A stretch of DNA of 51,522 nt, from contig JAGWSG010000066.1 in NCBI GenBank assembly GCA_028876335.1, positions 1 through 51,522 on the forward strand. The letters run 5' to 3'. The notes beneath the pieces are model-generated. The model saw only the letters and a list, made by a program, of their open reading frames with translations. It did no database searches and was not told where the DNA came from. Within the stretch, counting starts at the first letter, position 1. The number at the start of each line of letters is the position of its first letter. The translations under genes and the position numbers were made by a program. Shown here piece after piece: positions 7,847-16,782 of this stretch. This DNA comes from Acidobacteriota bacterium (GTDB taxonomy: Bacteria > Acidobacteriota > Terriglobia > Terriglobales > Acidobacteriaceae).

Positions 7847-10800
7847 TTAGAATTCCAGCCTTGCCGATACCTGTCCGGTACGAGCGCCGCCGAAGTCGGA
7901 ACTGATGCTTCTGGAGATAAATCCGAAGCTCGATGAACTGAGATTCATGTTTGGATCGCCCAGGTTTGTATGGTTAAGTACGTTGGTAAAGGTTCCTTCC
8001 AACTTCATATTCAGACGGTTGGTAATAGCAAACTTCTTGCTTAAACCAGCTGAGAGGTTGAACAGGCCTGGCCCCACAACGGTGCCAACTCCCTGGTTAC
8101 CGAAACGGCCAATCGGCAGCGGAACGGGGCCGTTGGCTACCAGGCCATTGGCAGTTGGAGTGAAACCTGCACCTGTTGTACAGGCTGTGCCGGGAACCCA
8201 GCCCGGATATCCGGGGCAGGTAAAGGCGCCGGCGTTGGTCCAGTTGAAGCGGTTCTTGTTGGCGGGATTCTTGCTCATGCCCGGAACAAGGTCAGGATGC
8301 TGCGCGCGATGCCCGGTGTCAAAGCTGCCTGTGCCGTCGCCATATGCACCGTTCAACCCAGAGCCTGTGCCGGAAGGATCTCCTTGTCCGCTGGGGAAGT
8401 ATGGAGTTTCGAAGGGGCCGGTCTGGATAGTAAGGATCGACGAAAGTCTCCAACCGCCGACGAACATATCCTCGATTCGACCCATGCTTCCGCCAATCAA
8501 CTTGCCGCGGCCGAAGGGGAGATCATAGAGCGCAGTTGTATTCCAGCGGAATCTGCGGGTTCCGTAGGCGTTGCCGAAGTCCACATGACGGGCGAGGATC
8601 GATGTTGCACGCGCGCCGCCAGTTTCTCCTGCAAAGCCTGTGCCCGAAGGACCCTGGTTATCCGCCAGGTTCTTGGCCCAGGTAAATACAGAGTGGAATT
8701 CCAGACCACTCTGTAAACGGTGGCTGGATTCCAACTGCAGCGAGTGGTAGCTGGCGTTGGCACCGGTGGCACGCGTGTTGATGCGGCCCCAGTTGGGGAA
8801 CAAACGGGAACTGATGGGGGCATTGAATGCCGAGACGGTATTGGAGAAAGGCAGAGAGTTTTCATCAGGCGCCCACTCAAGCTGGTGCGTTTCTGATCCG
8901 ATATAGGTGACGCGCGCAGCATATCCCTGACCAAAGTCGTGATCGATGCTCAGCGACCATTGCTCGGTATAAGGATCTTTCCAATTCACGCTGTTCGCGG
9001 TTCCAAAGTAGTCTGATCCGTAACAGTTGGTGCATCCGGCACCACCGGCGCCCGGATCGATTTGCGGCCACTGATAGCCGATTGCATGGGTTGTGGGATC
9101 GTAGCTGTTCTGGAACTCCTGCGTGTAGGCCTGCAAGGTGCCGGTCAGCGAGTAGAACGTTGATCCGAGAATGTTGATGTTGTACAAGCCGAAGCCGCCG
9201 CGAATGGCCCATCTGTCATCCCCAAACGGACGATAGGCAAAGCCGAGTCTCGGCATGAAACGAAGGTGCGGATAGTTCTTCAAGCCGGAGGGGTAGCCCG
9301 CCGTTGAGTTGCCGGAAACCGGCATACACGGCGCGCCGTTTACGATGGCCGAGTTTGTATTGTTCACGCCATCCGGGTCGCAGGCGTTGGCGCTGGCAAG
9401 AAAACCCTGTGCAAGCAGGCTGTTCTTCCCCTGCGGATACAGCGCGCGTCCGGAAAGCGGAACCGTGGGGTCGAAGTTGCCAATGTTGCCGTAGCGGTCA
9501 TGGTAGCCGGGATGAAGTTCGTAGCGAACGCCATAGGAAAGCGTCAGATATTGGCTGACGTGCCATTCATCCTGCGCAAAGAATTGATAGTGCCCCACAA
9601 GGCCGTCATTATCCTGCTGCACGACATCGTAGAAAGTGCGGTTGGGCAGGCCCAGCAGGAAATCGCCGAAGTCCACGCCGGTAAACATGCCCTGACTGCC
9701 AGATGAGTTGAAGTAGTAGCTTCCGTAGTTGTCCGCGCCATTAAAGCCGAGAGGCGAGATGGCTTCGATCTGCTGAATGGTGCCGCCCACCTTGATGGTG
9801 TGGTTGCCCTTTGTCCAGATCAGGGTATCGCTGTAGTCGTATGTGAAGGACTTGTTGAGGCCGTTCAAACGGTCAGCATTCAGGCTTTGGAGATTATTGA
9901 AATCCATCTCAGGAATGCCATTGAAGAACAGATTCTGCAGTCCCTGCCAGCCTTGCGCCTCGGTCCACGATTTACCGTCGAAACTGTTGGTGCTGCCAGA
10001 GGTGTAACGGGTAAATCCAAATCCGCCTTCGTTGACCAGGTCCGGCGTGATGCTCCAGTTCGTATCGACCTTGAGAACGCGGCTCTTGCTGTTGTTGACG
10101 CTTGTTGGCACCCGCAGGCTCTGCGGTGACGAGGTGGGGAAGTTCTTCCAGGTGAAGCGGCCCCAGAGCAGGAACTTCTGGTTGGCGCCGAAATACTGGT
10201 CACCGCGTACATCGAACTGATCGGAATGTCCGCTGTTGTCCACATTCTGCTGGAAATTATTTTTTCCGTCATCCACATAGAGGGTGGGATCGCCGACGTT
10301 GGGGTCGGGATAAAACTGCGCGAGTGTATTTAATGCAATCTGATTCAACTGACTTTGCGGAATCTGGGTTCCCCAGCTCGTTCCGTCATAGGGGTTGGTA
10401 AGTCCAGTAAATGCGTTTCCACCATTTCCGTCAGGAACAACGTATTTGGAAAAATCGCCCTGCTTCATGAGCGTACTGGGAACCTTCTCCTGCAGAGTGA
10501 TCTGAGCGGGATGACGCCAACCTTCGTAGTCACCGAAGAAGAATGTCTTGTTGTGGCCGTTGTAGTGGGGCAATACAACCGGGCCTGAAAAACTTACGCC
10601 AAATGTATTTCCGTGCTGGCTTGGCTTTGTCGTAATGGTCGGATATGCGTAAGGAATCGCGTTAAACGCAGAGCTCTGGTAGTACCAATACGCGTTTCCG
10701 TGAATACTGTTCGTTCCGCCCTTGGTGGTGACGACTACCTGACCGGGGTCACCATATTCGGCGTTGACGAGTACACCGTCTGCGCGGATTTCAGAGATGG

Positions 10801-11470
10801 ACTCGGTGGAGGGAAATGCATCCTTGATGTAGCTGCTGCCGCCGGGATCCTTCAAAGTGACACCATCCACCGTAACCTCGGTCTGATACGGCAGCGCACC
10901 TTGCAGTGAAATTCCGGATGAATCATCCTGCACGCCAGGCAAAGCTCCAAGAATTCCTGCCGCGCTGGTTCCGCTGAAGCTGGCGCGCGTATTCACAGGC
11001 AGGTTCGTCGCATCGTCTGATGTGAATGTGCCGCTGATCGTCGGGGTGTCCGTCTGAATCGCGCTCACGTCTTCGCCGGTTACCTTGACCATTTGTTGCA
11101 CCTGACCAATGGTCAGCGTTGCATCCAGACGTAATTCCTGACGTACTCCCAGCGCGATGCGGGTGACGGAGAACGCCTGAAAGTTCGCCGCGGTAACAGA
11201 AAGCGAATAGTGTCCGGCCTTTACGTCAACAAAGCGGTAAAGCCCAGTAGCGCTGGATGTGGTCGTTCGCACCGTGCCTTCGTCGGTATTGGTCAGCGTA
11301 ATCGTCGCGCCGGGAATGACTGCTCCCGAAGCATCCTTCACAATGCCCAGAATTGAGCCTTGTGTTGTTTGCGCCAGGCCCTGTACTGCGGCCAAAAGCG
11401 AAAATAATGCAACAAGTAAGAATGGAGTGCAGACCAGGAGGCTGCATTTCCTTTTCAATGTTGTTTTCAT
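7847..11470 (-). CDS. Oar-like TonB-dependent receptor with carboxypeptidase-regulatory domain
   Basis: This is an outer-membrane beta-barrel transporter of the large acidobacterial Oar/TonB-dependent type, expected to import bulky substrates such as oligosaccharides. The 1207-residue product has a signal peptide (about 1-34). A carboxypeptidase-regulatory-like beta-sandwich follows (about 36-115: GIVKDASGAVIPGATITLTN, GLYRFVDVKAGHYSLSV), then a plug-like region (about 150-260: EVTVDGVTLKDPGG, GQVVVTTKGGTNSIHG). The rest is a long barrel ending in the aromatic VSARLEF expected of an outer-membrane protein. The ATG at 11470 is preferred over a GTG two codons earlier because GAGGAG lies about 8 nt before it. 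It is monocistronic by context, with its own terminator at 7792-7823. The substrate is unknown; the GH74 enzyme nearby suggests, but does not show, plant-type glucans. Confidence 0.85.
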   Translation of the reverse strand: MKTTLKRKCSLLVCTPFLLVALFSLLAAVQGLAQTTQGSILGIVKDASGAVIPGATITLTNTDEGTVRTTTSSATGLYRFVDVKAGHYSLSVTAANFQAFSVTRIALGVRQELRLDATLTIGQVQQMVKVTGEDVSAIQTDTPTISGTFTSDDATNLPVNTRASFSGTSAAGILGALPGVQDDSSGISLQGALPYQTEVTVDGVTLKDPGGSSYIKDAFPSTESISEIRADGVLVNAEYGDPGQVVVTTKGGTNSIHGNAYWYYQSSAFNAIPYAYPTITTKPSQHGNTFGVSFSGPVVLPHYNGHNKTFFFGDYEGWRHPAQITLQEKVPSTLMKQGDFSKYVVPDGNGGNAFTGLTNPYDGTSWGTQIPQSQLNQIALNTLAQFYPDPNVGDPTLYVDDGKNNFQQNVDNSGHSDQFDVRGDQYFGANQKFLLWGRFTWKNFPTSSPQSLRVPTSVNNSKSRVLKVDTNWSITPDLVNEGGFGFTRYTSGSTNSFDGKSWTEAQGWQGLQNLFFNGIPEMDFNNLQSLNADRLNGLNKSFTYDYSDTLIWTKGNHTIKVGGTIQQIEAISPLGFNGADNYGSYYFNSSGSQGMFTGVDFGDFLLGLPNRTFYDVVQQDNDGLVGHYQFFAQDEWHVSQYLTLSYGVRYELHPGYHDRYGNIGNFDPTVPLSGRALYPQGKNSLLAQGFLASANACDPDGVNNTNSAIVNGAPCMPVSGNSTAGYPSGLKNYPHLRFMPRLGFAYRPFGDDRWAIRGGFGLYNINILGSTFYSLTGTLQAYTQEFQNSYDPTTHAIGYQWPQIDPGAGGAGCTNCYGSDYFGTANSVNWKDPYTEQWSLSIDHDFGQGYAARVTYIGSETHQLEWAPDENSLPFSNTVSAFNAPISSRLFPNWGRINTRATGANASYHSLQLESSHRLQSGLEFHSVFTWAKNLADNQGPSGTGFAGETGGARATSILARHVDFGNAYGTRRFRWNTTALYDLPFGRGKLIGGSMGRIEDMFVGGWRLSSILTIQTGPFETPYFPSGQGDPSGTGSGLNGAYGDGTGSFDTGHRAQHPDLVPGMSKNPANKNRFNWTNAGAFTCPGYPGWVPGTACTTGAGFTPTANGLVANGPVPLPIGRFGNQGVGTVVGPGLFNLSAGLSKKFAITNRLNMKLEGTFTNVLNHTNLGDPNMNLSSSSFGFISRSISSDFGGARTGQVSARLEF

Positions 11471-11890
11471 TGTCACTGTCTCCTCAAAATCAACGGCTGA
11501 ATCATTTGTTTGAGTGATGGGTCAGGTAAGCACAATCGAGCAACAATACCGATGACGTGTTTGCCAGTAGCCACGCCAGGCAGGTTTTGGGTACACCCCT
11601 AGTGAGAGTCTTGGAGCCCGGGTCTCGGTTAAAGGTGGCTACACAGACGAAGCTACAGTGCATGTGTTAAAGAACGGAGTGAACTAGATTAATGCGATTT
11701 GAATTGGCGGGTGGTACGCACATCTTTGGGATGATCATTAGCAACCGGATCGAGTGCTGCAGGGTCGGGCTTAAGACTTCAATTTTTGTCTGTTGGGCGG
11801 GGCAAAGACCTTCGTGGCCAAGTGTGATCGTTTGAGGTGATGACCGGGCGATCCGTCTCCTCTGGGCTGCGTGCTACATTGGGTTGAATT
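11471..11890. other. Divergent promoter region
   Basis: This 420-bp gap lies between the receptor gene and the TMEM175-like gene. No gene is seen. It should hold the receptor promoter. One TGTTAAA heptamer (11665-11671) matches those upstream of the GH74 gene, which may be chance. Confidence 0.4.
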
Positions 11891-12460
11891 ATGAGCAGCA
11901 AAGGTCTGAGTCCGGGGCGGCTGGAGGCGTTCTCCGACGGTGTAATTGCCGTTGTGATTACCATTCTTGTGCTGGAGCTGAAGGCGCCGAAGCTGGATGG
12001 GGTGGCGGGACTGAGAGAGGTGCTGCCCACAGTTTTTCTTTATCTGCTGACGTTTGTGCAGATCGGGATTTACTGGGTGAACCACCATTACCTGGTGGAC
12101 GATGTGGAGACGGTGAACCACGGGATTCTGTGGGCGAATCTGATGTTTCTTTTCTGCCTGTCGCTGTTTCCGTTTGCGACGGACTGGATTGGCGAGAAAG
12201 GGCTGACGCCGTTTACGACGGCGATGTATGCGGGCGTGAGTATTTTGCCGGGTACGGCCTACATGGCGCTGTGGAGACAGATACGCGCACAGTGCAAGGT
12301 GGCTCCGCATTCAAGCTGGGGCAAGCAGATTGCATCCGTTTCTCTGTATCTGGCGGCGATACCAGTTGCCTATTATCGCCCTGCGGCTTCTCTGACGCTG
12401 ATTGCGATTGTTGCGGTTATGTGGCTGTTGCCACCGAAGGCTGGAAGCGAAGCTGAGTGA
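11891..12460 (+). CDS. TMEM175-like (DUF1211) potassium channel
   Basis: This 189-residue integral membrane protein has the TMEM175/DUF1211 signature near its N terminus, RLEAFSDGVIAVVITILVLE, whose FSD motif is the family hallmark. Bacterial members form tetrameric potassium-selective channels with six helices per subunit. The length and about six hydrophobic segments fit. No strong ribosome binding site precedes the ATG. It stands alone on the plus strand and converges on the next gene. Ion selectivity is known for the family and is not shown here. Confidence 0.8.
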   Translation: MSSKGLSPGRLEAFSDGVIAVVITILVLELKAPKLDGVAGLREVLPTVFLYLLTFVQIGIYWVNHHYLVDDVETVNHGILWANLMFLFCLSLFPFATDWIGEKGLTPFTTAMYAGVSILPGTAYMALWRQIRAQCKVAPHSSWGKQIASVSLYLAAIPVAYYRPAASLTLIAIVAVMWLLPPKAGSEAE

Positions 12461-12563
12461 AGGCAGACGGGACTTGAGACGGATGCTCGCTTCTCGCTCG
12501 CAGCGGAGTGATGGGTTCCACGGAAGTTCCTCAGGTATCAAACTCTTCCAACAAATTCCGTCG

Positions 12564-12974
12564 TCAAGCTCCGTCGTCGAGGATGAATTGCGCCAGGCCG
12601 AACGGTGGGGTACCGGAGTGTAGCAAGTCCTTGTAGTCCTTTCGCCCTGCCTTTATTCCGACGATCACCAGTTCGTCTGCGATGTGGTTCATCAGGAAAT
12701 CCATATACGCGCGCTCGTGAAAGGGGAACAGCTTTTGGAGGATGTGGTAGAGAATGGGCAGCCCTACCTCATAATCGGTGATTTCCTGATCGCGCGACCT
12801 GAGGCCGCCGGCGATGAAGCCGTAAATGTAGCCGAGGGCTTTTTTGTTGATGGATCCTCGTTCAACCTCGATTTTGGTGCGGCCGGCGGAGGGAACTGGA
12901 GACATGACCAATTGAACCGAGAGCTGGAGCGCGAGCCTGTCCGCGAATTCAAATTTGCTGGAGCCGGTGAACAT
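12564..12974 (-). CDS. Conserved hypothetical protein
   Basis: I cannot assign a function. The 136-residue product contains KKALGYIYGFIAGGLRSR, then YEVGLPILYHILQKLFP and MNHIADELVIVGIKAGRKDY. This pattern recalls a family of short uncharacterised bacterial proteins with a similar GYIYGF and PI-FH-L-LFP layout. It has no signal peptide or clear membrane helix. It runs opposite to the TMEM175-like gene (convergent, 103 bp apart). The first 35 residues match the remembered family less well, so the true start may be internal, near the INKKALGY segment. Confidence 0.5.
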   Translation of the reverse strand: MFTGSSKFEFADRLALQLSVQLVMSPVPSAGRTKIEVERGSINKKALGYIYGFIAGGLRSRDQEITDYEVGLPILYHILQKLFPFHERAYMDFLMNHIADELVIVGIKAGRKDYKDLLHSGTPPFGLAQFILDDGA

Positions 12975-13155
12975 GCCCTGTCCTGGATCGATGAGTGGGT
13001 TGTTTGCACAATGATAGTCAGTTTGGGCAAACTTCGGCAGGGATTGGAAAAATTGAAACTGAATTCTATGAGTCGGCGATTGGGGTGAAACAGCGCCCGT
13101 GGCTCGGAGGGATGACTGGGAGTAGTTGCGGGGGCACGCTACTCAGGTCGCCGCC

Positions 13156-13608
13156 CTAGTCAGCGGCTTGCGCGATGGCCGGAACGCGGCGCAGGACAGG
13201 TGTGAGCGCGAAGGTGAACACGAGCACTGCGGGGATGGCGACGAGGAGCCATGCGAGCAGGGCCTGGCCGGCGAGGGAACCGGACGCGGTGAGGAGTTTG
13301 GTCACCGGGGTGTGCAGCAGGTCACCGGGCATGGGGTTGCCGGAGATTATCCAGCGGCCGAGCTTGATGAAGGGTCCAATCAGGAGCAACTGCAGGGGCA
13401 GGGCGGCGTAATTGGCGGCCTGGATGGCGGGCTGGTTAAGCCCGAAGGCGAGGGCGAGAACCGCGCAGAGCGCCGTGGGGATGCCGACCATGGGCAGGCA
13501 GCCGATGGCGAAGCCGAGCGACAAGGTGAGTGCGAGACGGCGGGGCGACATGCCCTGGCGCAGCCATCCGGCAATCTGATCCTTGCGATTTTGGACCCAC
13601 TGGTTCAT
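13156..13608 (-). CDS. DUF2062 membrane protein
   Basis: This is a small integral membrane protein of the DUF2062 type, of unknown function. It shows RRLALTLSLGFAIGCLPMVGIPTALCAVLALAF and the NQPAIQAANYAALPLQLLLIGPFIKLG segment typical of the family, then a C-terminal hydrophobic pair. The ATG at 13608 (MNQWVQNRK) has a GAGAGAG site 4 nt upstream. An in-frame ATG at 13635 has none, and the open frame beyond it overlaps udk. It lies 106 bp downstream of udk on the same strand. Confidence 0.75.
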   Translation of the reverse strand: MNQWVQNRKDQIAGWLRQGMSPRRLALTLSLGFAIGCLPMVGIPTALCAVLALAFGLNQPAIQAANYAALPLQLLLIGPFIKLGRWIISGNPMPGDLLHTPVTKLLTASGSLAGQALLAWLLVAIPAVLVFTFALTPVLRRVPAIAQAAD

Positions 13609-13714
13609 TGCTCTCTCAACAGTAACGATACGCATGGTGAATTGGATTGGTTCTGTGTGAAAAGATCGGCAAAAGTACCAAGAAGAAAAAGGCTGCCTCT
13701 TCCCGGGACACGCT

Positions 13715-14362
13715 TCAGTCACCGATGGGATAGAGCCCGCGCGCACGCAGGGCGGCCAACACCTGTTCCACCTTCCAGTCCAACGCTTCCGTGCCGTCAA
13801 TATTTAGATCAGCGTGGGTGGAAGAAGGTTTCACGAAAGTTAGCCATGAGGGCCGGACGGTTGCTTCGTACTGCGCGCGCACGCTTTCCGGCGTGCGTCC
13901 GCGCTCTTCAACGTCGCGGTTGAGGCGGCGCGCCAAGCAGACGTCGTCGGGGGTGTCGACGAAAATGCGGAATTGATAGAGCGGAAGCAACTCATGGTAG
14001 ACGAGGGTGAAGAGGCCTTCGACAAGGAGCACGGCGGGCGGTTGGATGGTTTCAGTCTGATTGGGTATGCGGATGTGGTGGGTGAAGTCGTAAAGCGGGC
14101 GCTGGATGGATTGGCCGCGGCTCAATGCGGTGAGGTGCTCGGCGAGCAGTTCGATTTCAATGAGCGCGGGGTCGTCGAAGTTTTGGCGGGCACGCTCGGC
14201 CGGCGGCAGGTGGCTGAGGTCGCGGTAGTAGTTGTCGAGCGAGAAGTGAAAGCCGCCGAGCGTGCGTGCGAGCTGGACAGCGAGCGTGGTTTTGCCCGAG
14301 CCGGAAGCGCCGGCGATTGCAATGAGGATGGGAGAACGCTGGAAAGAATCCGGCGCGCTCAC
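13715..14362 (-). CDS. udk: Uridine kinase-like P-loop kinase
   Basis: This enzyme phosphorylates uridine or cytidine to the monophosphate for pyrimidine salvage in the cytoplasm. The 215-residue product has a Walker A loop GASGSGKT (about 18-25). The kinase features SLDNYYRDLS and FDDPALIE follow, then a YDFTHHIR substrate region, LLVEGLFTLV and the RRLNRDVEERGR lid. The length matches uridine kinases (about 200-215). The start is GTG at 14362, whose bases overlap the TGA of punA (GTGA), which implies translational coupling. The specific substrate is inferred; related phosphoribulokinase/uridine-kinase members vary. Confidence 0.8.
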   Translation of the reverse strand: MSAPDSFQRSPILIAIAGASGSGKTTLAVQLARTLGGFHFSLDNYYRDLSHLPPAERARQNFDDPALIEIELLAEHLTALSRGQSIQRPLYDFTHHIRIPNQTETIQPPAVLLVEGLFTLVYHELLPLYQFRIFVDTPDDVCLARRLNRDVEERGRTPESVRAQYEATVRPSWLTFVKPSSTHADLNIDGTEALDWKVEQVLAALRARGLYPIGD

Positions 14363-15243
14363 ACGGTTCCGTCCGTGATGGCGGCAATTTGCGGCACGAG
14401 CAGTTCGAGAAGACCGGCGAGGCGTTTTTCTACCTGGCGGCCTGCCTGGTAGACCTCTTCATGGCTGAGCTGGCCACTGCCGAGGCCGGCGGCGAGGTTG
14501 GTGACGCAACTGATGCCGAGGACTTCAATGCCCATGTGGCGGGCGACGATGGTTTCAGGCACGGTGGACATGCCGACGAGGGTTGCGCCGAGCGCGCGGA
14601 AGGCGCGGATTTCCGCGGGCGTCTCAAAGCTTGGGCCGCTGACGGCGAGATAGATGCCATCGCCGATCTCAAATCCCTCAAGCTCGGCGGAGGTTTTGGC
14701 GAGAGCGCGCAGGCGTTTTGAGTAGGCCTCGGTCATGTCAAAGAAGCGGAGGCCGGCCTTGCTGTGGATGGCGAAGCGCGGTTCATTGGGGCCGATGAGC
14801 GGATTGAAGCCCATCATATTGATGTGGTCGTTGATGGCGATGAGCTGACCGATGCGGTAATTGGTGTCAATGGCGCCGGCGGCGTTGGTTAGGATGACGA
14901 CGCGCATGCCGAGTGCACCGAGTACGCGCATGGGGAAGGTGACTTCAAGAGGGTGGTAGCCCTCGTAATAATGCACACGGCCCTGCATGACAATGACGGG
15001 CGTGCCGCAGATGAGTCCCATAATGAGCTGGCCGGCGTGTCCTTCCACGGTGGATTGCGGGAAGTGGGGAATCTCACTATAGGGCACCACGACGGAATCA
15101 GTGACTCGGCTGGCAACCGAGCCGAGGCCGGACCCGAGCACGATGGCCACCTGTGGCGGAGCTGCGGCGAGCTTGGGTGTCATCTTTGAGCGGACGAAAG
15201 CTGCTGCCTCGCTCACCAGGTCGAAATAGGTTGGTTTGCTCAT
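14359..15243 (-). CDS. punA: Purine nucleoside phosphorylase, trimeric type
   Basis: It cleaves purine (deoxy)nucleosides with phosphate to free base and (deoxy)ribose-1-phosphate. The 294-residue product has the trimeric PNP signature set: VLGSGLGS (phosphate loop, 35-42), EGHAG (67-71), GRVHYYEGY (88-96), LTNAAGAI, the SGPSFETPAEIR stretch with the base-contacting Glu, GMSTVPE, and SCVTNLAAG with the conserved Asn. It is the first gene of a punA-udk unit (GTGA overlap). Divergent from it, after 157 bp, is the SemiSWEET gene. No strong ribosome binding site is seen before the ATG. Confidence 0.9.
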   Translation of the reverse strand: MSKPTYFDLVSEAAAFVRSKMTPKLAAAPPQVAIVLGSGLGSVASRVTDSVVVPYSEIPHFPQSTVEGHAGQLIMGLICGTPVIVMQGRVHYYEGYHPLEVTFPMRVLGALGMRVVILTNAAGAIDTNYRIGQLIAINDHINMMGFNPLIGPNEPRFAIHSKAGLRFFDMTEAYSKRLRALAKTSAELEGFEIGDGIYLAVSGPSFETPAEIRAFRALGATLVGMSTVPETIVARHMGIEVLGISCVTNLAAGLGSGQLSHEEVYQAGRQVEKRLAGLLELLVPQIAAITDGTV

Positions 15244-15400
15244 ATGGAATAAGCCGTTGAGGCGATTTTACCGTCTGGGAGCCTTGTGTTTGGCAAGGAA
15301 GGTCTGTTTGTTTTGCGCGCTCGTAACAGGTGGAACGGCGGTGTGCGGCGGTATTGTCCGGTCTTGCTACACCACGTGAGGCGCGTGCAACAATCAGCGG

Positions 15401-15682
15401 ATGAAGCAAATTGTGGCTTGGTTGTTTGGGTTGGGGTTGCTTGGGAATGCAGCGCTGTTTGTGCCGCAGGCGATTGCGCTGTGGCGGAAGAAGAGCGATG
15501 AGGGCATTTCGCTGCTGACGTTTGGCGGATTCACCGTGTTGCAGATTATCGGCATTGCGCACGGGTATCTGCAGGGCGATCTCTCGTTGCTGGTGGGCAT
15601 GAGCGCGAGCCTGCTGACGTGCGGCACGGTAACGGTGCTGACTGTGGTGTACCGTATGCGGCGAACGGGGCGTCCGGTTTAG
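15401..15682 (+). CDS. SemiSWEET-type PQ-loop transporter
   Basis: This 93-residue protein has three transmembrane helices and the PQ-loop motif near the N terminus (VPQAIALWRKKSDEGIS). Bacterial SemiSWEETs dimerise to form a sugar facilitator. The length is typical. The next gene (DUF2277) starts 30 bp after its stop and probably shares the transcript. The substrate is unknown. Confidence 0.8.
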   Translation: MKQIVAWLFGLGLLGNAALFVPQAIALWRKKSDEGISLLTFGGFTVLQIIGIAHGYLQGDLSLLVGMSASLLTCGTVTVLTVVYRMRRTGRPV

Positions 15683-15712
15683 TCGAAGCAGAAGCGCAGG
15701 GAGGAGATTGCG

Positions 15713-15982
15713 ATGTGCAGGAATATCAAAGTGCTTTTCAACTTTGATCCGCCGGTAACGGAGGAGGAGATTCGCGCGGCGTCACTGCAGTTTGTGCGCA
15801 AGATCAGCGGGTATAACAAGCCTTCAAAAGGGAATGAGGCGGCGTTTGATACGGCGGTGGAGGAGGTGGCTGCCGCGAGCGCGCGGCTGCTGGCTGCGCT
15901 GGAGACGAACGCGCCAATGCGGAATCGCGAAGAGGAAGCGGCGAAGGCAAAAGCACGGGCGGCGGCGCGGTTTGGGGATTGA
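15713..15982 (+). CDS. DUF2277 family protein
   Basis: This small soluble protein (89 residues) matches the DUF2277 pattern almost end to end: it opens MCRNIKVLFNFDPP, continues TEEEIRAASLQFVRKISG and KPSKGNEAAFD, and ends APMRNREEEAAKAKARA. Function is unknown. A strong GGGAGGAG ribosome binding site supports the start. It follows the SemiSWEET gene and converges on the next gene. Confidence 0.85.
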   Translation: MCRNIKVLFNFDPPVTEEEIRAASLQFVRKISGYNKPSKGNEAAFDTAVEEVAAASARLLAALETNAPMRNREEEAAKAKARAAARFGD

Positions 15983-16002
15983 GGGCGTTGCGCTCTGCCG
16001 GA

Positions 16003-16629
16003 TTATTTCTTGGCGGGACTTGAATCCGTGGGGCCTTCAACAGTGAAGGGAAAGATGGCGAGGTTTTGGGTGCCGAGCATCAGAGCATATTCGCCGGGTT
16101 CTAGCGCAACCTGCGGACGGATGAGCCAGACCTGTTGGCCCTGCTGCTCCACATCGGCAGGAATTAGATCGCTTTTTTGTGCCTCAGTCATTTTGCTGCC
16201 GCCTACGATTGGATAGACGATCATTTTGCCGCCGTTGAGTTCGCGGATGGACTTTTTGATATGCAGACGGACGATGACGGGCTGACCCGGTATCGAGGCG
16301 AAATGACAGATGCAGATTGTCGGTCTCTGCTCGGTTGTTTGTGTAGGAGCGTGCTCGCCTTCATAGTCGGCCACGAGTTTGGCGGGAACAATGCCATAGG
16401 ACAATGACGCAGCGAAGGAATGTGGCATGCGTGTTTTGGCGGGATACTGAGAGCGCAAATCGTGCCAATCCTTGTCATGCAGCATGACCCCGGCACGGTC
16501 CATTGGAATGTCGTTTGCCATACCCTGATCGGGCTGTGTCGAGGGCGCGGCAGCGTCCTGCGCTTGGATTGCGGCGGTACATGCCAGAGCAAAGATGAAT
16601 GATCCAATCCAGAAAAGGCGGCGTGACAT
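16003..16629 (-). CDS. Secreted protein of unknown function
   Basis: I do not recognise the family. The 208-residue product has a signal peptide (about 1-24, ending IQAQ), a segment MPHSFAASLSYGIVPAKLV, a central CICHF pair and a beta-rich C-terminal part (VWLIRPQVALEPGEYALMLG, IFPFTVEG) that resembles small periplasmic beta-sandwich domains. A GGAG site about 7 nt upstream supports the start. It lies 153 bp downstream of nupC on the same strand, but nothing links it to nucleoside use. Confidence 0.65.
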   Translation of the reverse strand: MSRRLFWIGSFIFALACTAAIQAQDAAAPSTQPDQGMANDIPMDRAGVMLHDKDWHDLRSQYPAKTRMPHSFAASLSYGIVPAKLVADYEGEHAPTQTTEQRPTICICHFASIPGQPVIVRLHIKKSIRELNGGKMIVYPIVGGSKMTEAQKSDLIPADVEQQGQQVWLIRPQVALEPGEYALMLGTQNLAIFPFTVEGPTDSSPAKK

Positions 16630-16782
16630 GAAGGCTCCGAGCTGGAAGATTGCTTCTCGCGGGCATGAGCGGTTTCAGCAACTCATTTTCGGCCTAACTA
16701 GTGAGTTATCGAGAAGTGAAGCAACCCTAACATGGACTCCCATACCGGGCAAGCTCATTCCTCACATATGCTGGTGGTTTCG

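Noticed and set aside
13126..13923. Long plus-strand frame (265 codons)
   Set aside because: It lies antisense to the DUF2062 and udk genes, which have clear family motifs. Its Gly/Glu/Arg-rich composition is typical of a GC-rich antisense frame.
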